From: Holophagae bacterium
GTDB taxonomy: Bacteria; Acidobacteriota; Thermoanaerobaculia; Thermoanaerobaculales; Thermoanaerobaculaceae
DNA length: 34,774 nucleotides
Direction of reading: 5' to 3'
NCBI GenBank assembly: GCA_012516935.1
Contig: JAAYVZ010000207.1
Span: forward strand, 1-34,774
A model generated the notes under the pieces. It worked only from the letters and a program-made list of their open reading frames with translations. It made no database searches and was not told the origin of the DNA. Shown here one piece after another: positions 17,934 through 25,580 of this stretch (positions within the stretch are counted from its first letter, which is position 1; every line of letters starts with the position of its first letter). A program made the position numbers and the translations under genes.

Positions 17934-20159
17934 TCAACCGTGTGGCTTTCCCAGCCTGCCGAGGTCGAGCTCCTGCCGATCTGCGAGGGCGAACGTGCGC
18001 AACGCCTCCCCCCCGACCGTGAGGGCGTAGTTGCCGGCGGGGAGGTGGCGACAGCAGAAGCGACCCTCGGCCGAGGTCATGGCGACCGCAGCAAGGCCCC
18101 CGTCAGAAAGGCGGACAATCTGGACCTCGCTGCTGGCTGCCCCGGACCCGCTGGGCTCGAGCTGTCCGCAAAGCGAGGTCAGAGGAACGACGAGGTCAAT
18201 GGCAGACCCCTCGAAGGTAGCCGGGATGTTGCCCAGCAATACCCAAGAATCGTGAGAGAGCGAGGAGAGCGACAGCCTGGTTGCTTCTCCCGTGCGGTGC
18301 TTGACGACCAGGGTGCGGTCGCTCCGCACCTCGGCAACCGAAATCCCAGACGGCCGTGTCCCGACGAGTTGCATGCCGGCGGGAAGCGGCGCCCCGAGAC
18401 GCACAACTACCGAGACCAGGGGAGACCCCAACTGGACATGGGTCGTGGTTCCAGCCTCGACGCTCACCCAGCGTTGCGCGCTGCCGCCGCTTCTCGAGAT
18501 AACGGCGCCACGGCTCCTGAGTTGCTCCAGAACCACCCAGTACTGCCCCGGCGCCAGTTGGCCCGAGGTTGCGGTACCGTTGGCGTCCGTGCGGAGCGAG
18601 CCGCGGGTCCCGCTCTCATGTGCAAATCCGACCTTGCAGCCGGCACAAGGGGTGTCGGCCTCGTCGTCCCAAGCCGAGACCTCGATCTGACCCCCCTCTT
18701 CGAGGTCGAGCAGCAGCGGGCAGATTTGGTCGTGCCGGGCGCAGTCGACTGTCCGCCGCACCGGGGGGTATCCGGCTGCGCTCGCCAGCACGACCGCGAC
18801 ACCCCGGGAGGGCAGCGACAGCGAGAACGAGCCATCCTCTCGGCTCGTCGTCACTCCCAGGCCAGGTGGGCTTTCAATTCCTACGACCGCGAAAGGTACC
18901 GGTCGACCATCCCGGGCAACGCGGATCCGGCCTTCGCAGGTCGGCGCAGGTGTCAGCTCGATCCTCCCGAGGTCACGCTCCTCGCCAGCCCGCAGCTCCA
19001 CTGCCTCGATCGCGACATCGAAGCCGGGAGCGGCAAACGTGATCTCGTGCGCGGCTGCCTCGAGGTTCTCGAGCAGGAAAGCCCCATCCTGGTCCGACTC
19101 CGCCGGGGCTGGGGCGCCCCGAATGGAGATGGTCGCGCCCTTGATCGGCTCTCCCTCGGTATCCGACACCCGGCCCCGCACGCTCGCCAGAGGCTGCAGC
19201 TCGCAGACGACGGACTCTGGAGGGAAGTCGAATGACCTCCGCCACCAACCGAATCCTGGCTTGTGGCACGAAATCGTCACCGGGTCGAGCGGCGCGAGGC
19301 CCGAGAGCACAGCGCGACCCTCAGAGTTGGTCGTGGTCTCGAAGAACGTGACTGCGGGCAGCTTGCCCTGGCCGGCGCCGACTTTGGCGTCCTGCAGCGG
19401 GGCACCGGCGCCGTGGATGGCGCTCACGACAACCGCCACACCCTTTTCGATGACGATGTCGCCGAGGTCAATAGCGCGGGCGCCGGTTTCGTTTTCGCCT
19501 TGCTGCCGCTCCGGAGATGGCACGACGAAGGTCTCACTCAGTTGAATCCGCCCCCCGGGGGCGATGACTTGCAGCTGAAACTCGCCGCTAGCTAGAGCCT
19601 CGAAGAGGAACCGGCCGTCGGGACCGGTGACGACCTCGCGCACCAGGCGGCCGCGCTCCAGACGCAGTGGCCAGGTGAAAGGCCTGCTCGCCTCCAAAAC
19701 GGCAGGAACCACCGCAACCCGTGCGCCAGCGAGGGGCTCGTCGGCCTGCACGCAGCGACCGCTGACCCGCACGCCTGGCGACAGATGCACCTCGATCGTC
19801 CCGGTGCTCGCAAGCCAGCGCACACACGTTGTCGCGCGGTCGGGCGCCCCGGTGCAAACCAGCAGCGGCCAGTCCGGCACGCTGTCGAGGTCGAGCTGTC
19901 GAGCATTGCCTGGGAACGAGACCAACACCTCATCGGCGCGCGACATCAGTGGGGTGAGCTCGGCCCATGTGCCGCCCTGGTTGGGGCTCGCCAGGCGAAT
20001 CGACAGCGCCGGGCCGCTCTCCCGCTGTGCGGCCCGAGGAGGTCCCGAGGCGGGTGCGCCGCCTCCTGGCGGATCCGCGCCAGCGCCAGGCGAGGGGATC
20101 GGGATCAGCAAGACCACGACGACGGCTAGTGCGCCCGTTCGCGTCGGTGACAGAAGCAT
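17934..20159 (-). CDS. Exported 741-aa protein of carboxypeptidase-regulatory-like repeats
   Basis: Residues 1-26 are a signal peptide (hydrophobic ALAVVVVLLIPIP, cleavage near PGAGA). The rest is a string of beta-sandwich modules with the turn motif T-D-x-(D/N)-G-x-F-x-(F/L)-x-x-L-x-x-G. I count at least six occurrences, for example GPDGRFLFEALASGEF, SDQDGAFLLENLEA, REDGSFSLSLPSRG and SAEGRFCCRHLPAGNY. These resemble CarboxypepD_reg/Ig-like modules. Cys pairs are spaced within modules, suggesting disulfides. There is no membrane anchor, LPXTG, TonB plug or enzyme domain. GGAGG lies before the ATG. It is the third gene of an operon, 19 bp after the Cys-rich peptide gene. Confidence 0.85.
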   Translation of the reverse strand: MLLSPTRTGALAVVVVLLIPIPSPGAGADPPGGGAPASGPPRAAQRESGPALSIRLASPNQGGTWAELTPLMSRADEVLVSFPGNARQLDLDSVPDWPLLVCTGAPDRATTCVRWLASTGTIEVHLSPGVRVSGRCVQADEPLAGARVAVVPAVLEASRPFTWPLRLERGRLVREVVTGPDGRFLFEALASGEFQLQVIAPGGRIQLSETFVVPSPERQQGENETGARAIDLGDIVIEKGVAVVVSAIHGAGAPLQDAKVGAGQGKLPAVTFFETTTNSEGRAVLSGLAPLDPVTISCHKPGFGWWRRSFDFPPESVVCELQPLASVRGRVSDTEGEPIKGATISIRGAPAPAESDQDGAFLLENLEAAAHEITFAAPGFDVAIEAVELRAGEERDLGRIELTPAPTCEGRIRVARDGRPVPFAVVGIESPPGLGVTTSREDGSFSLSLPSRGVAVVLASAAGYPPVRRTVDCARHDQICPLLLDLEEGGQIEVSAWDDEADTPCAGCKVGFAHESGTRGSLRTDANGTATSGQLAPGQYWVVLEQLRSRGAVISRSGGSAQRWVSVEAGTTTHVQLGSPLVSVVVRLGAPLPAGMQLVGTRPSGISVAEVRSDRTLVVKHRTGEATRLSLSSLSHDSWVLLGNIPATFEGSAIDLVVPLTSLCGQLEPSGSGAASSEVQIVRLSDGGLAAVAMTSAEGRFCCRHLPAGNYALTVGGEALRTFALADRQELDLGRLGKPHG

Positions 20160-20178
20160 GACTGTCCTCCGCGCAGAC

Positions 20179-20421
20179 TCAGAGGCGGCGGTAGTAGCAC
20201 TCTCGGTAGCAGCGATCGCCAGTGCAATCGCAATAGAACTCCAGGTACCAGCCCAGAGGTGCGGCAGAGCATCCACACCAATCGAGGTTGCAGTAGTTGC
20301 ATCCACCACCTCCGGGTCCGCCTCCACCTTCCTCCTGGTTGAAGGTGGCGACGATCGTGCCGGCGAGGGCACTCGCCAGCACGACTGCCAACAGGATCGC
20401 CTTTCCAAGCTTTGCCGTCAT
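20179..20421 (-). CDS. Small secreted Cys-rich peptide with FNQEEGG motif
   Basis: An 80-aa precursor. Residues 1-25 are a clear signal peptide (AILLAVVLASALAGTIVA). Cleavage would leave a mature peptide of about 55 aa starting TFNQEEGG. It then has a glycine run (GGGGPGGGG) and eight cysteines in two clusters, CNYCNLDWCGC and CDCTGDRCYREC, plus many Tyr and Trp. The even Cys number fits disulfides or metal binding. GAGGAGG lies before the ATG, and the start overlaps the propeller stop as ATGA. I do not recognise the family. The protein encoded at 24944-25387 shares the FNQ(E/D)EGG motif, glycine run and Cys richness. Confidence 0.75.
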   Translation of the reverse strand: MTAKLGKAILLAVVLASALAGTIVATFNQEEGGGGPGGGGCNYCNLDWCGCSAAPLGWYLEFYCDCTGDRCYRECYYRRL

Positions 20422-21383
20422 GGAAGCCTCCTCTTTCCGATGCAGAAGCCCGACGGGGCGGCCGCATCTGTGTACTGGATGAGCCACGGACCCCACACGG
20501 TCACCCCTGGGGCCGAGCAGTCGCTGGTCTCGAGCACGTGCCGGTCCACTTTCCCACCGTCGCGGATCACGAGGAACGTGGTGCGACCCTCGGAGCGATC
20601 GCGTTCGCCCACGACCCACGCCTGGCCCTTCGAGTCGAGGGCGAAGTCGTTGAAGTAGAAGACACCGGGGGTCTGGGAGTCCCCAGCCGCACGAGCGGCG
20701 GCATCCACTGCCTCGAGCCACGACTTGAGGGATGCAACCTCGCGCTCCGGAACCGGCGCTTTGCTTCGGAAAAGCAGATGCCCAGCCAGGTCGAATACCT
20801 GATAGTCGCCGGACAGCGCGTCGAGCGTCGCGAGGCGCTGACGGGGGTGATCGAAGTGAAGGAGCACGGTGCGTTCCATGACAGCGCCGACGCGTGGGAC
20901 GATCGGCGCCTCGTCGCCGATCGCGAAGGCGAGCAAGCCTTTCGCCAGGTCCCAGATCTCGACGCGATGACCCGACAAAGCGGGTGACACCGCAACCGTG
21001 TCGGCGCCGACCCAGCAGACCTCGACCGCCCGGTTTGGAAGCGTTACGACACGTTGGGCTCGTCCGTCGACTGGGTGAATGACCAACCTGGCCCCGGCGC
21101 CCCGCAGCTCCACAACCCCCCACTCCGAGTCGAGGTCGACGCTCGACGCGTCCTTGACCGTCGGTCCGGGCCTGAGGTCCCCCTCGGGACTGAGGAAAGC
21201 CGTTGCGCCGGTTGACTGGTTCCAAGACCACAGGTACCCGCGCCGATCGATACCCAGCCTGCTCGGGCGAAGATCGTCCAGCCGCTGCAACGCCGATTGG
21301 CTCGGACCCGAAGCCGTCGCACCGGCGGCGATAGGCGAGGCGCAAGCGAGGGTCGCAACGAACAACAAAAATCGCTGGATCAT
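20418..21383 (-). CDS. Exported beta-propeller-like protein
   Basis: A 321-aa protein with a signal peptide (residues 1-21, FLLFVATLACASPIAAGA). The mature part has repeated strand units of the 6-bladed/NHL type, such as SRLGIDRRGYLWSWNQSTG, HRVEIWDLAKGLLAFAIG, YQVFDLAGHLLFRSK and DFALDSKGQAWVVGERD. Two Cys near the C-terminus (ETSDCSAPG and SGFCIGKRR) could form a disulfide. Start at 21383 is chosen because it opens the signal peptide and sits 7 bp after a good -10 box; no Shine-Dalgarno is present. ATGA overlap couples it to the Cys-rich peptide gene. Role unknown; propellers usually bind ligands or partners. Confidence 0.75.
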   Translation of the reverse strand: MIQRFLLFVATLACASPIAAGATASGPSQSALQRLDDLRPSRLGIDRRGYLWSWNQSTGATAFLSPEGDLRPGPTVKDASSVDLDSEWGVVELRGAGARLVIHPVDGRAQRVVTLPNRAVEVCWVGADTVAVSPALSGHRVEIWDLAKGLLAFAIGDEAPIVPRVGAVMERTVLLHFDHPRQRLATLDALSGDYQVFDLAGHLLFRSKAPVPEREVASLKSWLEAVDAAARAAGDSQTPGVFYFNDFALDSKGQAWVVGERDRSEGRTTFLVIRDGGKVDRHVLETSDCSAPGVTVWGPWLIQYTDAAAPSGFCIGKRRLP

Positions 21384-21390
21384 GGAGACG

Positions 21391-21419
21391 ATGATATTGA
21401 CGCCACCGCGCATCGTCAA
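21391..21419 (-). promoter_or_regulatory. Leaderless promoter of the propeller operon
   Basis: On the minus strand TTGACG (21419-21414), a 17-bp spacer, and TATCAT (21396-21391), then 7 bp to the ATG at 21383. Both hexamers match consensus at 5 of 6 positions. The distance puts the transcription start at or next to the A of ATG, consistent with the lack of a ribosome-binding site. Confidence 0.6.
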
Positions 21420-21553
21420 CCTACCGCTCCTGTCGCAGGTTCGCGAGCCCATGACCCGACGCCCACGGCACGCCACACCGGAGGTGGCCCAACGTCGGCC
21501 CATGGCAGCTGTTGACTCCCCACAGCTCGACCTACCCCAGCCCGGCGCGGCTC

Positions 21554-21582
21554 TTGAACAGGGCTCGCCACTGCTCTACAGT
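21554..21582 (+). promoter_or_regulatory. Promoter of the plus-strand secreted-protein operon
   Basis: TTGAAC at 21554-21559, a 17-bp spacer and TACAGT at 21577-21582. The start would be near 21589, giving a ~53-nt leader with GGGAGGT 5 bp before the ATG at 21642. It is back-to-back with the leaderless promoter 135 bp away, so the two operons share a 258-bp control region. Confidence 0.5.
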
Positions 21583-21641
21583 CGCAGGTCACTGATCCGA
21601 CTCCAAGCGCCGTTGGTTCGGCGTCGTCCGGGAGGTAGCGC

Positions 21642-24600
21642 ATGAGGGGAAGACGCTTGCTCTCCAGTTGCTGGGCGTTCTTGGCCTGGGTCGCCGCGAC
21701 GTACTGCTCCGGTCAGGGCGTTGCGCCTCCCGCTGCGAGCGCCGAGCCAACGGGCCTCAAAGTGCAGGTCATCGGCAGCGCACAAGAGAGCATCGCAGGA
21801 GAACGCTATGTCGCGGTGGTGCCGGAGGGCCAGCCGCCGTCGCGACCGGTGCGAGAAGCGGTCCTGGCGAAAGACGAGCCTTCGCCCTCCTGGCAGCTCG
21901 AGCCGGGACGCTACCGGGTCCTCTGCCTCGCGCTCGGCTACAACGGTGCCTGGCTCGACGCCACCGAGCTCGTCCCCGGGCGCCGGCAGGACCTGCAATG
22001 TGTTCTCGAGCCCACAGTTCGCGTTCGCGGCCGGGTGGTGGCTGCGGCGGACGGCAGCCCAGTGGGTGGTGGCCGCGTGCGGTCGGCGCACCTCGTTGCC
22101 CCCTGGTATCGAGGTCGCCTCAGCCCGCTCGGGCACGGCTTCATGTCCCGGGAGTTCGACGTCACGACCGATGGGAACGGATCGTTCGCGATCCCTACGA
22201 CGGCAGGGGGCAGGATTCCGCTATGGGTAGAGGCAGCTGGGTACGATCCGCTGTTCGTGCCAGCTGCCGCAGCGGGTGGTGATGGGAGCTTTCCGTTGCT
22301 TCGGCTCCGTCCCGGGGGAGGCTCGCTCGAGGTGGTGTTGACCTCGACGCCCGAGTTCCCGAGCGCTCGCTACACCGTCCACATCACGCCTCCCCCGAGC
22401 TTCCAAGCGAAGCAGGAGCCGGTCCTCCCACGTCACTTCCTGAGCTGCCCGTACCCGGAGACCGGACGAGTGGCGTGGCCCTCATTGCCAGTGGCCCGCT
22501 ATCACGTGTGGCTGAAGGGGCCCGACGATGAGCCGGCGCTGCCCGTCGTCGACCTGGGCGATGTGGACGTGTCGGCTGGCATGGCCGTGCGATTCGAGCG
22601 CTGTGTCGGTTGCTCCGAACAGGCGAGCAAGCCCGGCCAGTCGGCCGATCTATGGCTTTCTCCTCGGGGCTCGTGGCCGGACGAAGTCGGCGAGCTGGCG
22701 GCAGTCAGCTGGCTGGGCGATCGACCGAGCAGACTCGAAGCCGCGGTTTCCTGGCGCGGCGAGGAGTTGCTGGTCTCGGTCCCTGGGGGCTGTCGACCGG
22801 GATCCACGCTCGTGGTTGGCGGTCGCGGGTTCGTCCTGACCCCGATCGAGGTGGGGGAGGGCACGTGCTCAGCGGGCGTCCGACCCCTGGCCGTAGAGAT
22901 ACTGAAAGCCGCGGCTCTGCGAGGCAAGTTCGCCCCACCAGGGACGTCCGCGATGCCGCGGTTCGGGAAGTTGGTGGTTGCGAAATGCGTGGGGCCCCGG
23001 GAGCGACAGCAGCCACCCATCGGGACTTTCCCCTTTGCGATCGCAGAAAACGGTGCGTTCGCCGTCGACGCGCCGGCGGGCTGTGCCGACCTGACGATCG
23101 AGGCGGCGCCATTCGCTCCCACGACCTTTCCCGCCTTTCCACTGGCGGAGGATCGAGCCAACGACCTCGGGTTGGTGACGCTGACAGAGGGAGCCGCTTT
23201 CTTGGCGCGCGTCGTCGACGGGCGCGACGGCCGCGCGATACCTGGCGCCGCGGTCAGCGTGCTGAAGGCAGATCAGCTCGCGAGCGCCGCGCGTGCGAGT
23301 CTCGCGGGGCGCTCGAGTGGCTACTACCCCACGACCACTACCGACCGCAATGGGTGGGCCCGCCTCGTGGGCTTGTCGCCGGGGTGGTCTCACGTCCGGA
23401 TTCTCCGCGAAGATGGCCCGCCTCACTTCTCGGACCCCTTCGAGCTGCGAGCGGGGCGCGAGACGTTGCTGGAGACCATCGAGGTCCCCGCTCCCGCCGT
23501 GCTGGCCATCACCCTGAACGCGAGGGAAGAGGTCGAGCTCCCGCCCCTGGATCCTCTCAGGGTGGTGCTGTCCGCGACGCAGTCCTCGGGAACGCTGGCC
23601 GGAGCGTCCCTCCAAACCACCTTCGATCCCGGTGGCGAGGCGCTTTTCGCCAGCGTCCCGCCGGGCAACTGGGAGGTGTCGCTCGTGTCCCTCGGAGGTG
23701 TTCTGGGTGACGGAGTTGTCGGAAAGCAGGGGATCCAGGTCAGCGCAGGGGAACACAGAGAGCTTGCATTCGACATCGGGAACACGGTGTTCCGAGGCGA
23801 GGTCACGCTCCGCGGCGAGCCAGTCGAGGCTGTGCTCGACCTCTACCCTGTCGACATCGACCTGCCGTTCAAGCCACGTACGCGCACCGATGAGGAAGGG
23901 AGGTTCAGCCTGTATCTCGAGAAGCCCGGAATGTACACGGTCCAAGTGCTACGGCGCGGTGCACTCCCCATCTCTACCCGGCCAATCGCGTTTCTTGACC
24001 CCCAGGAGACGGTGAGGGTGGCTATTCCGACGGGTCAGATCGCCGGCATCGTGGTCAGCGCCGATGGCACCCCAGTTGCCGACAGCAGGGTCACGGCCGC
24101 AAGTGCTCCCGAGTCCAGGGAAAGGGCATTCCCACTCGGTTTGCCGAGCGTGGATGCAATCACCGACTCAGGCGGTCGTTTTGTGATCGACGGCTTGGCT
24201 CCGGGAGAATGGCGGCTGTTCGCAGTGGATGGAGAGCGACGGTCCGAGACCGTGACGGTCGTCCTCGCCGAGGGCGAGATGCGGTCCGGCGAGCGGCTGG
24301 TACTGGAGTCAGCGAGGATCACCGGAATCGTCGTCTCATCGCTAGGCAGGCCGATCCGAGCGGACGGCCTCGTGATGCTTCCCTTGGCAGCGGTTGGGGG
24401 TGTGCCATGGGAGAGCGAAAGGACTTTTCGGTCAGACGCCAGCGGTCGCTTCACGATCGAGATGCCTCCGTCGTGGGCCGCGGCTGTGCTTTCTCGCCCC
24501 GTCGACATCGTGCTGGAACCGGTCGGAGGCCCCCTGGCTGCCTTCTGGCGGGTGCTCGAAGAGGGCATGGTGCTGCAGATCCCCGAGCCGGCCGGGATGG

Positions 24601-24947
24601 CAAGCCTCGTGGTCGCTGGCGACCGGGCTCGGGTCGCGCCGTGGGTTGACCTGGCGCTCGTTGCGCCAGATGGGGCTTTCATTCCTTTACGAGTGCTCGG
24701 TCGTCTCGATTCACTCAAAGTAGGCCGCAGAGAACCACCATACCGGATCCCTATCGGCCCGCTGGCAACAGGTCGGTGGGTGGTCGTCCGCGCCGCCGGC
24801 GCCGCGGAGTACTTCGCTCTTCGCGCCGGACTGGGGATGGCCCTGCCCCACCTGGGAGCCCTGGGAGTCCAGCCAGGTCTGGAAGCACACGCAGAAATCA
24901 CCGTCACTCACCAACCCGAGGAAGCTGAGGAAAGGAGAAACCGATGA
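21642..24947 (+). CDS. Exported 1101-aa protein of carboxypeptidase-regulatory-like repeats
   Basis: The N-terminus (LLSSCWAFLAWVAATYCSGQG) is a signal peptide, possibly with a lipobox-like Cys near residue 22. The body is a chain of beta-sandwich modules, each with a D-x-x-G-x-F/W turn and an L-x-P-G strand: TTDGNGSFAIPTTAGG, TDRNGWARLVGLSPGW, TDEEGRFSLYLEKPG, TDSGGRFVIDGLAPGEW and SDASGRFTIEMPPSW. Several modules begin with VRGRVVAAADG- or IAGIVVSADG-like strands. A Cys-containing stretch lies around 320-330 (RCVGCSEQ). No catalytic domain or C-terminal anchor is seen. The stop overlaps the next start as ATGA. It is the larger homologue-in-architecture of the 741-aa protein on the opposite strand. 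Confidence 0.85.
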   Translation: MRGRRLLSSCWAFLAWVAATYCSGQGVAPPAASAEPTGLKVQVIGSAQESIAGERYVAVVPEGQPPSRPVREAVLAKDEPSPSWQLEPGRYRVLCLALGYNGAWLDATELVPGRRQDLQCVLEPTVRVRGRVVAAADGSPVGGGRVRSAHLVAPWYRGRLSPLGHGFMSREFDVTTDGNGSFAIPTTAGGRIPLWVEAAGYDPLFVPAAAAGGDGSFPLLRLRPGGGSLEVVLTSTPEFPSARYTVHITPPPSFQAKQEPVLPRHFLSCPYPETGRVAWPSLPVARYHVWLKGPDDEPALPVVDLGDVDVSAGMAVRFERCVGCSEQASKPGQSADLWLSPRGSWPDEVGELAAVSWLGDRPSRLEAAVSWRGEELLVSVPGGCRPGSTLVVGGRGFVLTPIEVGEGTCSAGVRPLAVEILKAAALRGKFAPPGTSAMPRFGKLVVAKCVGPRERQQPPIGTFPFAIAENGAFAVDAPAGCADLTIEAAPFAPTTFPAFPLAEDRANDLGLVTLTEGAAFLARVVDGRDGRAIPGAAVSVLKADQLASAARASLAGRSSGYYPTTTTDRNGWARLVGLSPGWSHVRILREDGPPHFSDPFELRAGRETLLETIEVPAPAVLAITLNAREEVELPPLDPLRVVLSATQSSGTLAGASLQTTFDPGGEALFASVPPGNWEVSLVSLGGVLGDGVVGKQGIQVSAGEHRELAFDIGNTVFRGEVTLRGEPVEAVLDLYPVDIDLPFKPRTRTDEEGRFSLYLEKPGMYTVQVLRRGALPISTRPIAFLDPQETVRVAIPTGQIAGIVVSADGTPVADSRVTAASAPESRERAFPLGLPSVDAITDSGGRFVIDGLAPGEWRLFAVDGERRSETVTVVLAEGEMRSGERLVLESARITGIVVSSLGRPIRADGLVMLPLAAVGGVPWESERTFRSDASGRFTIEMPPSWAAAVLSRPVDIVLEPVGGPLAAFWRVLEEGMVLQIPEPAGMASLVVAGDRARVAPWVDLALVAPDGAFIPLRVLGRLDSLKVGRREPPYRIPIGPLATGRWVVVRAAGAAEYFALRAGLGMALPHLGALGVQPGLEAHAEITVTHQPEEAEERRNR

Positions 24948-25387
24948 GACGCTACGTTCGTTTTCGAGGATCGGCCACAGGAATGATCTCGTTCATCATT
25001 GCCGTACTGATGTCCGTTGGGTTCCGGACCCTCGCGGTCGCAGGCTGCCACGATTGCTACCAAAAGCCAAGGATGGGTCCCAGCCAACCCCAAGACGCGA
25101 ACTGCTGCATGGATGCTCGGACGTGCCCCCAATGCTTGTTCGCGTGCCCCGACACCGGATATCAGCTGTACATTGTCGACATGTCCTACTGTGGACTTTT
25201 GTTCGGAGAAGATGGGGGCGTTAGTTGCGACCATTCTGTCGCGAAGTGTGATCCGGGCTACCCCGGCGGTGGGTCTGGTGGCGGTGGTGGCGGCGGTGGC
25301 TTCCGTGATCCATTCAATCAAGACGAAGGCGGCTGCAATCCGATTCCGGTCTGCCCCGCGTGGTGCGCAAACTGCGGCGGGTTATAG
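24944..25387 (+). CDS. Secreted Cys-rich protein with FNQDEGG motif and polyglycine run
   Basis: A 147-aa precursor. Residues 1-34 form a signal peptide (ISFIIAVLMSVGFRTLAVAG). The mature part has 14 cysteines, including CHDC, NCC, CPQC, CPAWC and NCGG. A long glycine run (GGGSGGGGGGGG) is followed by FRDPFNQDEGGC. The motif FNQDEGG parallels FNQEEGG in the 80-aa peptide on the other strand, but there it precedes the glycine run, so the order is swapped. AAAGGAG lies 7 bp before the ATG, and ATGA overlap ties translation to the 1101-aa protein. No family recognised; disulfide-rich structure or metal binding is likely. Confidence 0.75.
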   Translation: MRRYVRFRGSATGMISFIIAVLMSVGFRTLAVAGCHDCYQKPRMGPSQPQDANCCMDARTCPQCLFACPDTGYQLYIVDMSYCGLLFGEDGGVSCDHSVAKCDPGYPGGGSGGGGGGGGFRDPFNQDEGGCNPIPVCPAWCANCGGL

Positions 25388-25580
25388 CCATCGAGACGGG
25401 CGAGAGACGGGACGAGTGCGCCACATTGAAAAGGTGCGAGCCCCGGATGTACTGGATTACAGGGGTGGGCTCCGCCGACAATGGTGCAAATGAGCGACGG
25501 CCTCGGCGGAGGGTTGGGTGCGAGGCACCCGTGGCTTCTGGGGCCCGATCGCCACCGGCCGCCTGGTAGCGTGCCCTCAC

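Noticed and set aside
20179-20421. The Cys-rich peptide as a modified-peptide (RiPP) precursor
   Set aside because: It has a Sec signal peptide and no radical SAM, cyclase, YcaO or lanthipeptide enzyme gene nearby; disulfide or metal binding is simpler.
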